Below, piece by piece: positions 22,131 to 35,106 of a stretch of DNA of 64,000 nt. Position 1 is the stretch's first letter; every line of letters begins with the position of its first letter. The DNA lies in NCBI RefSeq assembly GCF_024323335.1, contig NC_066583.1, positions 268,851,416 through 268,915,415 on the forward strand. Direction: 5' to 3'. The DNA comes from Lathyrus oleraceus (lineage: Eukaryota > Streptophyta > Magnoliopsida > Fabales > Fabaceae). The notes beneath the pieces were generated by a model. The model was not told where the DNA came from. It saw only the letters and a list, made by a program, of their open reading frames with translations, and searched no databases. The position numbers and the translations under genes are program-made.

Positions 22131-23853
22131 GATATGAGGACCGACTTGAAGGCTGATGTTGTTTATAGTTTCTTTGATCCTGAGACTCGTGGGTTGAAAA
22201 ATATGATAGCATTGATCACGCCTGACCATGTGGGGATGTTCCGTGAGACTTATGGTGGTATTCTGAAGATGGTTTTCAGGCTCACAGATGAGGATAGGGA
22301 CGCCATCCATACTTTTCTCCAGTTTTATGATCCTGGTTTGAGATGTTTCGTTTTCCCGGATTACTTGTTGGGACCTTTGATGGAGGATTATGCCGGCATC
22401 CTGGGTATTCAGATAAGAAACCAGGCTCCTTTCTATGCCACTAAGGAAGAACCTGATGTGGGTGAGATCTCTCGCGCTCTTTATTTGAGCCAGGAAGTGA
22501 CTAAGGGAGGTTTGAAGGAGAAGGGAAAGTTGCCCGGTTTTCACTTGAGTTTCTTGGAGGCTAAAGCCAAGGAGCATGCTGTTTTGGGTGATTGGAAGAC
22601 TGTCTGTGCTCTGCTTGCTGTGAGCATTTACGGAATCATCTTGTTTCCTAATCAGAAGAATTTTGTAGACATTAATGCCATCCGGGTGTTCGCTCAGAGG
22701 AATCCCATTCCTACCTTGGTGGGGAATGTCTATTACTCCGTCCATAATCGAAACGAGAAGCGGCGTGGGGGATTGATCAGATGTTGTGCTCAACTTTTGT
22801 ACAAATGGTTCGTGGGGTATTTGCCTGCCAAAGGTGCCTTTGTTCTTCTTGACCATACTGTCAGCTGGGCAACCAAGTTGATGGGTTTGCGAGCCAAGGA
22901 CATAGCTTGGACTCACATCGATGAGGCTGGACGAGATTTCATTTGCAGCTGTGGGAGTTTTCCTAATGTGCCTCTTATAGGAGTTCAAGGGTGTATCAGT
23001 TATAACCCGACGCTTCTTAAGAGACAAAGGGGATTTGCTATGGAGGTTCCTCCTCTCGAGTATGAGATTCAGGACTCTTGTTACTTCCCTGTTGAGAGTA
23101 ATCGGTCAGCATTGGAGATAGTGTCTGAGGCGTGGCGTAATATTCAGAGGAAAGGCAAGATTCCTTTTGGTAGAGCTAATAGCAGGTCTTTTCCTCTGTT
23201 TGATGATTGGCTCAGAAAGAGAGTTGAGCTTACTCGTCTACCATTTCCTGTGGGTGATCCTTGGTATCCGTTGATTGAGGAATCTCATTCTCCTGTCAGT
23301 ATGGAAGATTTCCTTGAGATGAAGAGGGAGAGAGATCAGCTGCATGCAGAGAAGACTGAGTTGGAGATGAGTGTTTCTAGAATCCAAATGGCTAATCAGG
23401 AAATCAAGAGGGAAACAGAAGACCAGGCTAAGAGACATGCCCTGGAGGTGAAGCGCTTTGAGATAGACATCGCCTATTACCGCAAGATCAGCCAAGCGTT
23501 AGTCATCTACGAAGGAGCATGACATCACCAAAGAGAAGTTGGCTAGAGCTTTGAAGGTCATTGAAGATGAGAAGAGAAGACAAATCCTTGTGAAGACTCA
23601 GAGAGAAGTTAGAGCCAAAGTCCTTACCGCAGAGTGGGAAGCAAAACAGAAAGTTCAAGGAGAAGAGCAAGCGAAGATTGTGGCTGAGAGAGATCATTAT
23701 CTGGATGAGAGAGACCATTATTTCCGACAGATGAAGATTCATCAGAAGGAGGTAGGAAGACTTCAGCAGGAGAACACTGAGCTCAGGTTCGCTATGAAGT
23801 TTACCGAGATGGTTGATGATGCGGAGCCTTCTGTGGGACCTTCTTCGGTTTAG
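22131..23853 (+). pseudogene. ORF1 protein of element A (DUF7745-type), one frameshift
   Basis: The start ATG at 22131 is preferred over the one at 22098 because the recognisable N-terminus begins there and 22098 lies at the element B boundary. About the first 390 residues resemble the plant-specific domain typical of Ogre ORF1 (motif FYDPGLRCFVFPDY near residues 65-78). The last 170 or so residues are charged, heptad-rich and probably coiled coil. The frame ends at TGA 23520-23522 after a one-base shift and continues in another frame to TAG 23851-23853. The function of ORF1 in Ogre is not established. Element B lacks the gene entirely and C retains only a tail. Confidence 0.85.
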
Positions 23854-24390
23854 ATTTTTGTTGCAGTTATTATCATGTGTTGGATTACTGTCAGGCATGT
23901 TGACAGAGTTCACTTGCTTGTATTTTCTTTCTGATGCTGGAGAATTGTAACTTGATTTGTATCAAGCCTGATGTTTGACTTTTGCACGTGTAGTGCACTT
24001 TTGATATACAGTGGTTATTATCATTCATTGATTGATCTTCAAGCTTTATTTGCTTTTCTATGCACACTCACATAACACACATGGTCGGGTGATATCTTTG
24101 CTAAATCATAATTCTCTGCTCTGTATGGTAAAACCAGATGATTTACATCAGAATGTTGTTGGCAAATTATTATCTGTCTCGATGAAACCAGGGTCGAAAG
24201 ACAGGGTGTTCCTCATATGGATAGATATTGCATTCATGCATGAGTCATAATAACTTGTCTTCTATTTTGCAGGTGTCAGTTTCTAACGTGTTTGATTGTT
24301 TCAGGAATCATTGCTCGCGCACGTAGAATCATTCCCTTGCACGTAGCACGTCCGCACAAATACCCTACCAGGCGCAACAAATCCAAACTG
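23854..24390 (+). other. Spacer between ORF1 and gag in element A
   Basis: AT-rich, with no supported ORF. Two acceptor-like sites (TTTTGCAG near 24272 and TTGTTTCAG near 24304) lie shortly before gag. Similar CAG sites precede gag in B and C, so gag may be expressed from a spliced RNA; that is inference. Confidence 0.55.
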
Positions 24391-27300
24391 ATGGATACAT
24401 CCAACGCAAATATTCTCGAGCTGAAAGAGAAGATGGGAGAGATGATCAATGTTATGCAAGGGTTCGCCTTAGGGCAGAAGGCGCTGGTTGAGAAAGTGGA
24501 GAAGCTTGAGCGGGCTTCTGTTGCTAACAGTGGTAATAATCTAGAGGGGGTCTCCAACAACGGTCTCGGTGGTTCTAGGGATGGTGGTGATCCCAGAAAG
24601 AAGGCGACTACTGCTGGTGTGGTAATCAACAACGGTGGTGGGTTTGGTTTTGCTGCAGGTGGTGGGCTCGGTCCTGTAGTCAATAATGTGAAAGATAATC
24701 AGCTTCCTCCTTTCTTTAGGGTTGAGGAGGATAGAGAAGAAGATCAGTTCTCGGTACTGAATGAGCAGTTTGGCCAGTACGGTGTTCAACCGCCAAACAA
24801 GGAGACTCAGGCACTGGCAGAGAAGATAAGGGCTTTGGAAAGCTATGCTACTCCGGGGGTTGTCAACATGTCAAACATGGGGCTAGTTGAGGGGATTGTG
24901 ATCCCACAGAAGTTTAAAGCGCCTGCGTTTGATAAATATAATGGGAGTTCTTGCCCGGAAACTCATCTCCAAGCATTCGTCCGAAAGATATTTTCCTATA
25001 CAATGGACCAGAAGCTCTGGATGTACTTCTTCCAGGATAGCTTGTCTGGGGGATCTCTTGAGTGGTATACTAAACTGAGATCATCAGACATTAAGAGTTG
25101 GCAGGATCTTGGAGATGCGTTCTTTAAACAGTATCAATTCAATGCTGACATGGCTCCTAGCCGTACCCAGCTGCAGGGTATGTCTCAGAAGCCTAATGAA
25201 GGGTTTAAGGAATACGCACAGAGATAGAGGGAGTTGACTGCTAGAGTTCAACCTCCATTGGTAGATCGGGAGATGTCTGATTTGTTCATGGGTACCCTTC
25301 AGGGGACCTTTGCTGAAAGAATGGTGGGATGCCTGGTTACCAACTTTGCAGACATTATAGTGGCTGGAGAAAGAATTGAGAGCTGGTTGAAGCTGGGAAA
25401 GATACAGGGAAGTGCTTCGTCATCTGGATCGAAGAAGCCCTTTGGTAATGGCCAACGTAAGAAGGAGGGTGATACAAGCGCTGTGTATGCCCAGATGGGA
25501 CACAGTAAGGATCGTTACTACCAGCACACTGCTGCGGTAACCATTCTTGCTGATAATCAACCTGCACAACAACAACAACAACAACAACCACAACAACGGC
25601 AGCCGTTTCAACAGAGACCACAGCGGGTCGGGTATCAAGTGAGGGGACGAATGACTAATCGTCAGTTTGATAGGCCACCAGTGACATATTCTTTCCTGTT
25701 AAAGAAGTTGAAGGATAAGGGTTTGGTTCAGTTGAGGACGTTGGCTCCGTTGAGACCTGATCAAAGGCCTGCCAATTATGATGAGAACGCCAAGTGCGAA
25801 TTTCACTCTGGTGCCCCCGGGCACAATGTTGAAGGATGCAAAGCTTTTAAGCATGTCGTCCAAGACTTGGTGGATTCTAAGGCTATCAATTTTGCTCCAT
25901 CTCCAAATGTTAACGCTAATCCCATGTCGGCGCATGGTCAGATGGGGGTGAATGCAATTTCTGAGGATAGGAGGACGATTGGGCTGATGAATGTGGACCA
26001 ATTGAAGACTCCATTGGCTGAGGTCAAGAGACAACTGTTGAAGAATGGGGTCTTTCCGGGTTGTGGTGATTGCTGTGCTGCGTGCATTGTTGCTACCGAT
26101 GGGTGTGTATTATTGAGGGAGGTTGTCCAAAGAATGATGGATGAAGGAAGCCTCAGGTTTGAGAGGGTTGGTTTGGAGAGGGATGACGTTTCCACCATAA
26201 CCATCTACTTTGATCCGATCGACTTGTCAGCGCTGGCAGATGCGGCTCCAGTTACCATCACGGTACCCGGGCCAATTCCTTATGACAATGATGATGCGGT
26301 GTCGTGGCACTATGGTGGGGAGGTTTATTGTAATGGGGAGAAGCAGGAAGATCAGGCTGCAGGTGAAACCACCGTTTCAAAGGTGGATAATGCCGGACCC
26401 AGGGGTTTCACTCGTAGTGGAAGGTTGTTTGCACCAGACACGTTGAGGAGTGGGGAGGGAGAGAAAGAAAAGAAAGATAAGGCCGAGGCTTTAGCCAGGG
26501 CAAGAGGGAAGCAGGTGGTAAGTGAGGGTACTCCTGTAGCGACACCGGCGCCTGGTGGGTCGGAGAAAGAACTTGATGATGAAGCTGAGGAATTTCTGAG
26601 GATCATCAAGAAGTCAGAGTATAAGCTTGTTGACCACTTGCAGCAGACTCCGTCTAAGATTTCAATCCTGTCATTGCTGTTAAGCTCCGAGGGGCATAGA
26701 GAGGCTTTGTTGAGAATACTGAAGAAAGCCTATGTCCCGCAAGAGATAACGATCAATCAGTTGGAGACAGTGGTGTCTAATGTTAATGCCAGCCATGGGC
26801 TGGGTTTCACTGATTCGGATCTTATTGTAGATGGGCGTAATCACAATAGGGTATTACACATTGCAATGGAGTGTAAAGGAGCGGTGCTTTCGCACGTGTT
26901 GGTGGATACCGGCTCATCACTCAATGTGTTGCCAAAGAAGGCCCTGACAAAGCTGGATTGTGAAGGGTTGATCTTGAGGCCGACGGACCTGGTGGTTAGA
27001 GCCTTTGATGGCTCTAAAAGGGCTGTGTTTGGGGAAGTGGAGCTCCCTGTGAAGATTGGGCCCGAGGTGTTTAAGTATGTATTTTATGTCATGGATATCC
27101 AGCCGGCATACAGTTGCCTGTTGGGTCGACCATGGATACACGCTGCTGGGGCAGTGACTTCGACTTTGCACCAGAAATTGAAGTATATCTGGGACGGGCA
27201 GGTCGTAACAGTTTGCGGGGAGGAAGGCATCTTTGTCAGCCACTTGTCATCGTTCAAGTACGTGGAAATGGACGGTGAGATATGGGAAACGCCGAGCCAG

Positions 27301-27683
27301 GCATTCGAAACCGTCAAGGTGGAGAATGCTGCTTTTGTCAAGGAGGAGAAGAAGCCGTCCATTTCTTCGTACAAGCAGGCCGCTGAGGTGGTGAAGAGTG
27401 GAGAAACCCCAGGTTGGGGAAGGATGATTGACATCGCCGCCAAGGAAGACAGGTTTAGGGTTGGTTATCAGCCGGGCCGAGGCTCGTCTGGGCAGAATAG
27501 AGGACGCCATCAGCCATTCACATTCACCAGTGCTGGAATGCTAGATCCAGATCACATCTGTGCGGTAGGTGAAGAAGCTGACAGTGACTGCGAGCTCGAC
27601 TCGTGGATAAAACTGTGCGTACCAGGGATGGAGATCCAGAACTGAAGGGCCGAAAAGATCATCACTGTCACTCTACATGAAGA
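24391..27683 (+). pseudogene. gag-pro: gag-protease of element A, two in-frame stops
   Basis: The ATG at 24391 starts a Gag matching B's. A coiled N-terminal segment is followed by a glycine-rich linker (about 24520-24670), the gag core (WMYFFQDSLSG near 25021-25050), a Q-rich tract at 25564-25630, and the C-H-H-C motif within CEFHSGAPGH near 25795-25824. The retropepsin DTG is at 26905-26913. One frame runs throughout except for TAG 25225-25227 and TGA 27643-27645. Each replaces a codon that is tryptophan in B, as C-to-T decay on the other strand would give. The exon ends at 27683, where the intron donor splits a codon. Confidence 0.9.
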
Positions 27684-27958
27684 GTAATATTTCTGTTTTT
27701 CAATTCTGTCTGCATGAAAACCATACGTTTTGCCCGAAACGTAATGGTTCATTGTAAGGGCCACCTCATGTGTTTCATTCTGCAAATATTTACATCATTA
27801 ATAAATGGATGTTTTTCGCACTAGAAGCGGTGTTCTCTGTTTTTCATTTATTTTTGTAGTTTTAAACAATAAAAATGGCAATGTTTGTTTTCATTTTTCT
27901 TCCTTTTAATTTGCTTCGCTCCGGTTCTAAAGCAATGCATGAATCAACATTCATGCAG
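27684..27958 (+). other. Intron between protease and RT in element A
   Basis: 275 nt, from GTAATATTT to TTCATGCAG. The split codon is GA/A as in B, and the downstream frame is that of the RT ORF. The length differs from B's 252 nt and is not a multiple of three, yet the frame joins correctly in both. This argues that splicing, not readthrough, is the conserved event. Confidence 0.8.
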
Positions 27959-30900
27959 ATGCGATCTTTTTCCGGATCTCATTGATAACAATCCTGTTAC
28001 ACCCTCATATGACTTCGACAATCCGATCTATCATGCCGAAGAAGAAGGCGAAGAAGATTGTGAACTGCCGGAGGAATTAGCCAGGTTGTTGAAACAAGAG
28101 GAGAAGGTGATTCAGCCGCATGAAGAGCAAATCGAGGTTGTGAATCTGGGTACTGAGGAGGTCAAAAAGGAGGTGAAAGTTGGGGCCGCTTTGGAGGTAA
28201 ATGTCAAGAGCAGAATGGTAGCCTTGTTGAAAGAGTATGTTGATATCTTCGCCTGGTCTTATCAAGATATGCCAGGGTTGGATACTGATATTGTTGTGCA
28301 GAAGTTACCATTGAGAGCAGACTGTCCTCCAGTGAAGCAAAAGTTGCGCAGAACTTGATCCGAGATGGCCATGAAAATCAAAGAGGAAGTGCAGAAGCAG
28401 TTGGATGTTGGTTTCCTCGCTGTCACTAATTATCCGCCTTGGGTTGCTAACATTGTGTCGGTCCCGAAGAAGGATGGAAAGGTGAGAATGTGTGTGGACT
28501 ACCGGGATCTGAATAGAGCTAGCCCGAAGGATGATTTCCCATTACCTCACATCGATGTGTTGGTAGATAATACAACTCAATTCTCGGTGTTTTCCTTCAT
28601 GGATGGCTTTTCTGGCTATAATCAAATTAAAATGTCGCCAGATGATAAAGAGAAAACAACGTTCATCACACCGTGGGGCACTTTTTGCTATAAGGTGATG
28701 CCATTCGGTCTCAAGAACGCCGGTGCCACCTATCAGAGGGCCATCGTGACTTTGTTTCATGATATGATTCATCATGAAATCGAATGCTATGTTGATGACA
28801 TGATAGCAAAGTCCCAAACAGAAGAGGGGCATCTGGTAGATCTGGCCAAGCTGTTTGACCGATTGAGACAATTCAGACTGAGGTTGAATCTGAATAAGTG
28901 CACTTTCGGAGTGCGGTCGGGTAAGTTGCTGGGGTTTATTGTAAGCGAAAGAGGAATCGAGGTTGATCCTGCTAAAGTAAAAGCAATACGAGAAATGCCT
29001 GAACCGAGAACAGAAAAAGAGGTTCGTGGTTTCTTAGGTAGATTGAACTACATTTCACGGTTCATATCTCATCTAACAGCCACGTGTGAACCCATATTCA
29101 AATTGTTGAGGAAAGATCAAACGGTCAGGTGGAATAATGATTGCCAAGCGGCATTTGAAAAAATAAAAGAGTATTTGCAGGAGCCTCCGATTCTGATGCC
29201 TCCTATGGAGGGACGACCGTTAATTCTGTACTTGACGGTCCTCGAGGGGTCTATGGGGTGCGTACTGGGGCAGCATGACGAGTCTGGTCGAAAAGAGCAT
29301 GCGATTTACTACCTTAGCAAAAAGTTTACCGACTGTGAAACAAGATATTCACTGCTCGAGAAAACTTGTTGTGCTTTGGTATGAGCTGCTCGCCGACTGA
29401 GACAGTATATGCTGGTTCATACCACTTTGTTGATTTCCAAGATGGATCCGATCAAGTATATTTTTGAGAAGCCAGCATTGACCGAACGGGTTGCGATATG
29501 GCAAATGATTTTAACTGAATATGATATCCAGTATACCTCTCAGAAGGCGATCAAGGGGAGTGTGTTGTCTGATTACCTCGCCCAGCAACCCATTAAGGAT
29601 TATCAACCGATGAGGTTTGAGTTGCCTGATGAGGACATCATGTTTCTCAAATCGAAAGATTGTGAGGAAACTATCCCGGAGGAGGGGCCTGACCCTGAGT
29701 CCGAATGGATTCTGATGTTTGATGGGGCCGTTAATGTGAATGGTAGTGGAGTTGGTGCTGTTTTGGTTACGCCGAAAGGATCCCACATTCCTTTTGCTGC
29801 CCGGCTAACGTTTGAGTGCACCAACAATGTGGTTGAATACGAAGCTTGTATCTTGGGGATTGAAGAGGCGATTGATTTGTGGATCAAGAACCTTGTTATC
29901 TATGGAGATTCAGCTTTGGTCGTGAATCAGGTTAACGGAAAATGGTATACGCGTCAATCTCATTTAATTCCATACCGGGACTATACGAGGAGATTGTTGA
30001 CGTTCTTCACCGAGGTGAAATTGCATCATGTGCCGAGAGAAGAGAATCCTTTGGCAGATGCTTTGGCTACTCTGGCCGCCTTGATTAAGGTGCAGTGGTG
30101 GAATCAGTTTCCCAGTGTTGAGGTGGGACGTCTGGATAGACCGGCTTATGTGTTTGCTATTGACACAGCTTCTGATGATGAGAAGCCGTGGTATTATGAT
30201 ATTAAGCGCTATCTGGAAACCCGAGAATATCCTGAGGGAGCATCCAAGAAGGACCGAAAGACTCTGAGGAGGTTGGCCATGGTGTTCTATCTGAACAAGG
30301 ATGGGGTTTTGTACAAGCGGAATTTCGATTGGGTTTTGCTCAGATGTGTTGACGATAAATAAGCAAGCCAATTGATGAAAGAAGTTCACGAGGGGTCGTT
30401 TGGTACCCATGCCAGTGGGAATGCAATGGTGAAAAAGCTGCTGAGGGGTGGATATTACTGGATGACAATGGAGGCCCAGTGTTTCAACTTCGTGCGGAAA
30501 TGTCATAAATGCCAGATTTATGCTGACAAGGTGCACGTGCCTCTAAACCCATTGAGTTTGATGTCATCTCCGTGGCCGTTTGCTATGTGGGGCATTGATA
30601 TGATCGGAAAGATTGAACCGACGGCTTCGAATGGGCACCGGTTCATATTAGTGGCTATCGATTACTTCACCAAGTGGGTGGAAGCAGCCCCTTATGCAAA
30701 CGTGACGAAACAGGTTGTTGCCCGATTTCTGAAAAGGGACATCATTTGCAGATATGGGGTTCCCGAGAGAATCATTACTGATAATGGTTCTAATCTCAAC
30801 AATAAGATGATGGCAGAACTGTGCCGGGAATTCAAAATCGAGCATCACAATTCTTCTCCTTATCGTTCGAAGATGAATGGGGCAGTCGAGGCAGCTAATA

Positions 30901-31440
30901 AGAATATTAAGAAGATTGTGCAGAAGATGGTCGTGACCTATAAAAATTGGCACGAGATGTTGCCGTTTGCATTGCATGGGTATCGAACCTCGGTGCGTAC
31001 ATCTACTGGGGAAACGCCTTTCTCACTTGTGTATGGGATGGAAGCCGTGCTACCGGTTGAGGTTCAGATTCCGTCGTTGAGAGTCCTGATGGACGTGAAA
31101 TTGGAAGAGGCGGAATGGGTAAGGACTCGGTACGAAGAGTTGAGCCTGATTGAGGAAAAGAGGCTGGCAGCCATTTGTCATGGGCAGTTGTACCAGCAGC
31201 GGATGAAGCGTGCTTTTGACAGGAAAGTGCGACCTCGTGTATACCATGTGGGAGATATGGTTTTGAAAAGTATCCTTCCTCCTCAAAACGATCGTCGGGG
31301 CAAGTGGACACCTAATTATGAAGGTCCATTCGTGGTCAAGAAGGTTTTCTCTGGCGGAGCCTTGTTGTTGACGACCATGGATGGCGAGGATTTTCCATCC
31401 CCTGTGAATGCAGACGCAGTTAAAAAAATACTTCGTATAA
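27959..31440 (+). pseudogene. pol: pol of element A: RT, RNase H, second RNase H, integrase
   Basis: Domain order as in B. RT catalytic YVDD is at 28788-28799. The second RNase H lies near 29710-30060. The integrase zinc domain is near 30390-30520 (CHKCQ), with catalytic D, D, E in GIDMIG (about 30594), TDNGSN (about 30779) and GAVEA (about 30880). In-frame stops: TGA 28356-28358, TGA 29382-29384, TAA 30360-30362. An extra A in the run at 31422-31428 shifts the last codons, so the frame passes the ancestral stop (31438-31440) and reads on to 31535. This copy is inactive. Confidence 0.93.
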
Positions 31441-31448
31441 GAGACCCG

Positions 31449-31640
31449 CTGGACGAAAAGAATAAAATAGTCCAGGCAAAAATGGTCATCCCGGCGAACC
31501 AGAAAAAAATGGAAAAAGGTTCGGGCAAAAATTAGGGATAAAAAGGAAAAAATGTACACCCGGCAAGTCGAAAACCCCACGAGGGCGGCTTGGGCAAAAA
31601 AGGGTATCCCGGTGGACTGAAAACCCGAAAGGGCGGTCCA
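31449..31640 (+). other. Four-hairpin array directly after the integrase stop (element A)
   Basis: CTGGAC 31449-31454 / GTCCAG 31470-31475; CGAACC 31495-31500 / GGTTCG 31518-31523; CAAGTCG 31564-31570 / CGGCTTG 31586-31592; TGGACTG 31613-31619 / CGGTCCA 31634-31640, with an AAAA bulge and inner CCC-GAAA-GGG (a GNRA tetraloop). Relative to B, one pair is C-G for T-A in the third hairpin and one is C-G for T-A in the fourth. Both keep pairing. Confidence 0.62.
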
Positions 31641-33835
31641 GGCAAAAGAGGGATTGAAACGAACAACTGCGTCTAGCATGATCGTTTGTGTTTTGGTTAA
31701 GACACATGAATAATCCCCGGTAGGGATCGGTCGGAAGCGTCTTGTTCAGAAGGCAGAAAGCGCGGAGAGTCTTGAGGACATATGGGGTGTAACCGAGTTG
31801 GAACTCGATGAGATCACAGGTTCACATTGCCATTAGGATAGATTTTTCCTTTTGTGCGCAATTACCTCTTTTCAGGAATTGCTTCTTGTGTATTGCTCAG
31901 TTATGAGCCACCTTTTTCAATCAATAAAAGGCATATTCAGTCAAATAATTTTGTTTTTGTTTTTCATTACCGCTTTGATTGCAAAAACATCCGTTTATTT
32001 TGATAACGAATCTTTGCATTTTGAGATATAGAGGTCCCTTCCAATGCATGTTCATAAGATTGAAAGCCTGAAATCTTATTCGGAAGGTTGAGTGACCTAG
32101 GTGTTGAAATTTTGGCACGCATGGGGCACGTTTTTATCTAACGATCTCTTTTGCAGGTGCTGTTAGATATTTTCACTCACTTGCAGGTTGTGATGTGAAG
32201 CCTTTTGACAACGGATCCCCGTGGAGTCCAATCAGGGACAAGGGATTAAAGAATGGTGAAAAGACGGCGAGAGACGTGCGACGATCCTTGAGTGTGAATC
32301 AAGAAGGCTCTTCAAAGTCTGAAATAGAAAGTTGATACTTTGGTTTGATGGTGGATACTAGTGTTCGACGAGTCGACATGTGTTCCGTGTCAAATGTTCC
32401 GTATCTCCCCAGCAGGTTCGAGATCGGTATTTCCTTGGCAGCCAGGCCTGAAGGTTGTTGTTTCCTCTAGCAGGGTGGAGATTGTCCTTTCCCCAGCAAC
32501 AGTGTTATTCCCCATCATGGTAGAGATTGGAGCGATAGCGAGTTCCTCAGCGGAGTTCCTCGAGCTCCCCAGTAGAGTTCCCTGAGGGGGATACCTTTTT
32601 ATGCATTCATCATTTAAGAGAAGCATATCATATTGCATAGCTCATATTGCGTAGCATTTCCATGGTTATGGAGCATTACGCTGAAGAAAAAAAATCATCA
32701 TGCATCAGCATTGCAAGCATAAACTAGTCTCAAGCCGTGGTTACCGTTTGAGGATTGGTTTAGCTGGTTGGTGAAGATGTTACTCAAGCCGTGGTTACCG
32801 TTTGAGGATTGGTTCTGCCAGTTTGGAGATGTTACTCTGAGGAGTTTAGCATCGTGACGTTGGGTCAACAGTATTCCCCAGTAGTGCGATATTGGAGGAA
32901 GAATTTCTGTCGGGCGGAGATGGAAATGAAAATCAAAGAATATTTGGGGTCCAAGAAAAGCAAAAATAATAATAATCCCCAACGGATGTGGCATTCAGGC
33001 CAATTTTCCGACGTTCAGGTCGAAAGAAGTTTCCGACGTTCAGGTCGAAGTACTTGTGGCGTTCAGGCCAATTTTCCGATGTCCAGATCGAAGAAGTTTC
33101 CGACGTTCAGGTCGAAGTACTTGTGGCGTTCAGGCCAATTTTCCGATGTCCAGATCGAAGAAGTTTCTGACGTTCAGGTCAAAGTACTTGTGGCGTTCAG
33201 GCCAATTTTCCGATGTCCAGATCGAAGAAGTTTCCGACGTTCAGGTCGAAGTACTTGTGGCATTCAGGCCAATTTTCCGATGTCCAGATCGAAGAAGTTT
33301 CCGACATTCAGGTCGAAGTACTTGAGGCATTCAGGCCAATTTTCCGACGTTCAGGTCGAAAGAGTTTCCGACGTTCAGGTCGAAGCACTTGTGGCATTCG
33401 GGCCGATCTCTCGGTATTTAGACCGAAGTAGGCATTCAGGCCAATCTCTCGGTATTCAGACCGAAGTAGGCATTCAGGCCAATCTCTCGGTATTCAGACC
33501 GAAGTAGGCATTCAGGCCAGTCTCTCGGTGTTCAGACTGATATTAGTCATCTTTCCGGAGTCCAGTATTCAGACTGGTGAGCGGCATTCAGGCCATGGTT
33601 CCTATGTTACCATTTTATTTTGGTATCCAGGTCAACATTCTTTTCGGTATTCAGGCCGACTTTCATCGTACCAGACGGATTCTTTCAAGACTACTTCTTT
33701 GCCGATTCTGACAGGCATGGTTGATTATTTCCCAGCGGAGCGCAAATTGTTCGTCTGTTCTTGGTATTCAACCACTCTTCACCCTGATCATCTGAAAGCC
33801 GAGGCTGTTCATATCGACAGGTTCACAGTGGATTG
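31641..33835 (+). other. 3' untranslated region of element A
   Basis: It contains the 43-nt block shared with B (31820-31862), AATAAA at 31923-31928, several CCCCAG motifs (about 32406-32580), a twice-repeated segment around 32723-32840 and the 67-bp and 38-bp tandem arrays. Open frames through the arrays arise from the repeat period and are not genes. Confidence 0.8.
32994..33545 (+). repeat. 67-bp and 38-bp tandem arrays in the 3' UTR of element A
   Basis: TTCAGGCCAATTTTCCG-type units start every 68, 67, 67, 67, 67 and 67 bp from 32994 to 33399. The period then changes to 38 bp (units near 33399, 33437, 33475 and 33513) with the motif CTCTCGGTATTCAGACCGAAG. The 67-bp unit contains an internal GACGTTCAGGTCGAAG sub-repeat. 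Ogre 3' UTRs are known to seed satellites such as the PisTR-A family of pea; I cannot test identity. Confidence 0.88.
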
Positions 33836-33847
33836 AATAGGGGCAAC
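33836..33847 (+). other. Polypurine tract of element A
   Basis: AATAGGGGCAAC immediately precedes the TG of the 3' LTR, the same tract as in B apart from its last two bases. Confidence 0.82.
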
Positions 33848-35098
33848 TGTAACACCTCAAAATTTGCCCTCCCCTTTCTGGGACTAGTTTTGCATTGCAT
33901 TGCATATTTTAGGGCATTAGGCATTTGCATATTGCATATCATGTGGAAACAATAAAGTCATCCTCCGAAGTCTTTTTCAGAAGATAGAGAGGTTAAAAGA
34001 TTCAGGCCTGAGGGTTTTCATGGATTGATGATCAGCCATCTAAGGGTGTGCACTTCAATCAGGGTTTTTTGATTCTTCAAAGGTTGAGTATCATCTTGTT
34101 GGCAAGGGTATATCATCATCCTCATGGTTATGTCATCTAGGGTTTCATTGCTCATCCTCAAGTCCCTTTTGGGATTAGGGTTTTGACCTCTGGTCAACCC
34201 TAATCAATTGCATTCTTCCAACCAGGGTTTCTCAAGGAGAAGAGGTATTTGTTGATGATGAAGGCCACATGAGTATTCTAAAGAGCTTATATGAGCCAAG
34301 GTTCACTTTGAAGCAACTTTACCAAGTGGTAGAGGCCCAAAGTCATCAGTGCATTCTCAGGTCATCTGAGGCCCATAAAAGTCAACTGCAAGTCAACTGA
34401 GGGCTAGGAGGTGGAGAAAGGAGTTTCAACATTTCATTCATGTTCAAAATAGGTTCATTTGTTATTGCAAACATCTAGCTTGAAGAATTTGAAGCCAAAT
34501 CAAAAGTTTCCAAAAATGGAAAGTGACCTGTAATTGAAAGTTTCCAAAAATGGCAAGTTTTTAGACCACATTCAACTTGACTTTGCAACAGCAAAGAAGC
34601 TTCAAATGAATTTTTGATGAACATGAAAGTTGAATATCTTTCTCTCCCATTTTTAAAAAGTCCAAGATCATGAGCATCTGATGAATGGTTGAGAAGTTAT
34701 GATCCAATGATTGCAAAGTGTGCATGGAACTTCAAAATGCCATAACTTTTGATCCATAACTCCAATTTGAGTCACTCTTTTTGCAAAATGCTTCTTGTGA
34801 CCAAGAGTTTCCAAATCCATCATTACATTGCATGAAAATAGTTCACATGATCATATGTGCATTCAAGTGCATTTTGGAGGGAAAATGCATAATTCAAATT
34901 TGGTGCATCATGCATGCCAAATTCCAATCCAATCTTGCTCATAAGCTGATTTTAAGTGGCTTTGAGTCCTCATATGGCAATGTTCACGTGTAAAATTCTC
35001 CATGCACCACACATTTTCATTTTTGGTCATACACCTCATATTTCATTAATTTTTCATTAGCCATGCTTAAACTTAATTACAACATGATTAAGGAGGAG

Positions 35099-35106
35099 TA
35101 TATAAG
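35099..35106 (+). promoter_or_regulatory. TATA box in the LTR of element A
   Basis: TATATAAG about 1.25 kb into the LTR, after GGAGGAG. The corresponding site in B's LTRs (near 1804 and 18260) is the weaker CATATACA or CATATATA. Transcripts would start about 30 bases on, leaving a leader of more than 3.5 kb before the primer site. Confidence 0.55.

Noticed and set aside
21906..23027. A 373-codon minus-strand ORF opposite ORF1 of element A
   Set aside because: It is antisense to a recognisable ORF1 and shows no family, composition or motif of its own; such long antisense frames arise from the codon pattern of the real gene.
32809..33507. A 232-codon plus-strand ORF with repeating residues
   Set aside because: It is translation of the 67-bp and 38-bp tandem arrays, where stops are absent only because one unit lacks them in that frame.
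32994..33545. CRISPR-like regular spacing
   Set aside because: Units are contiguous with no unique spacers, and the genome is a plant's; this is a tandem array in a retrotransposon UTR.
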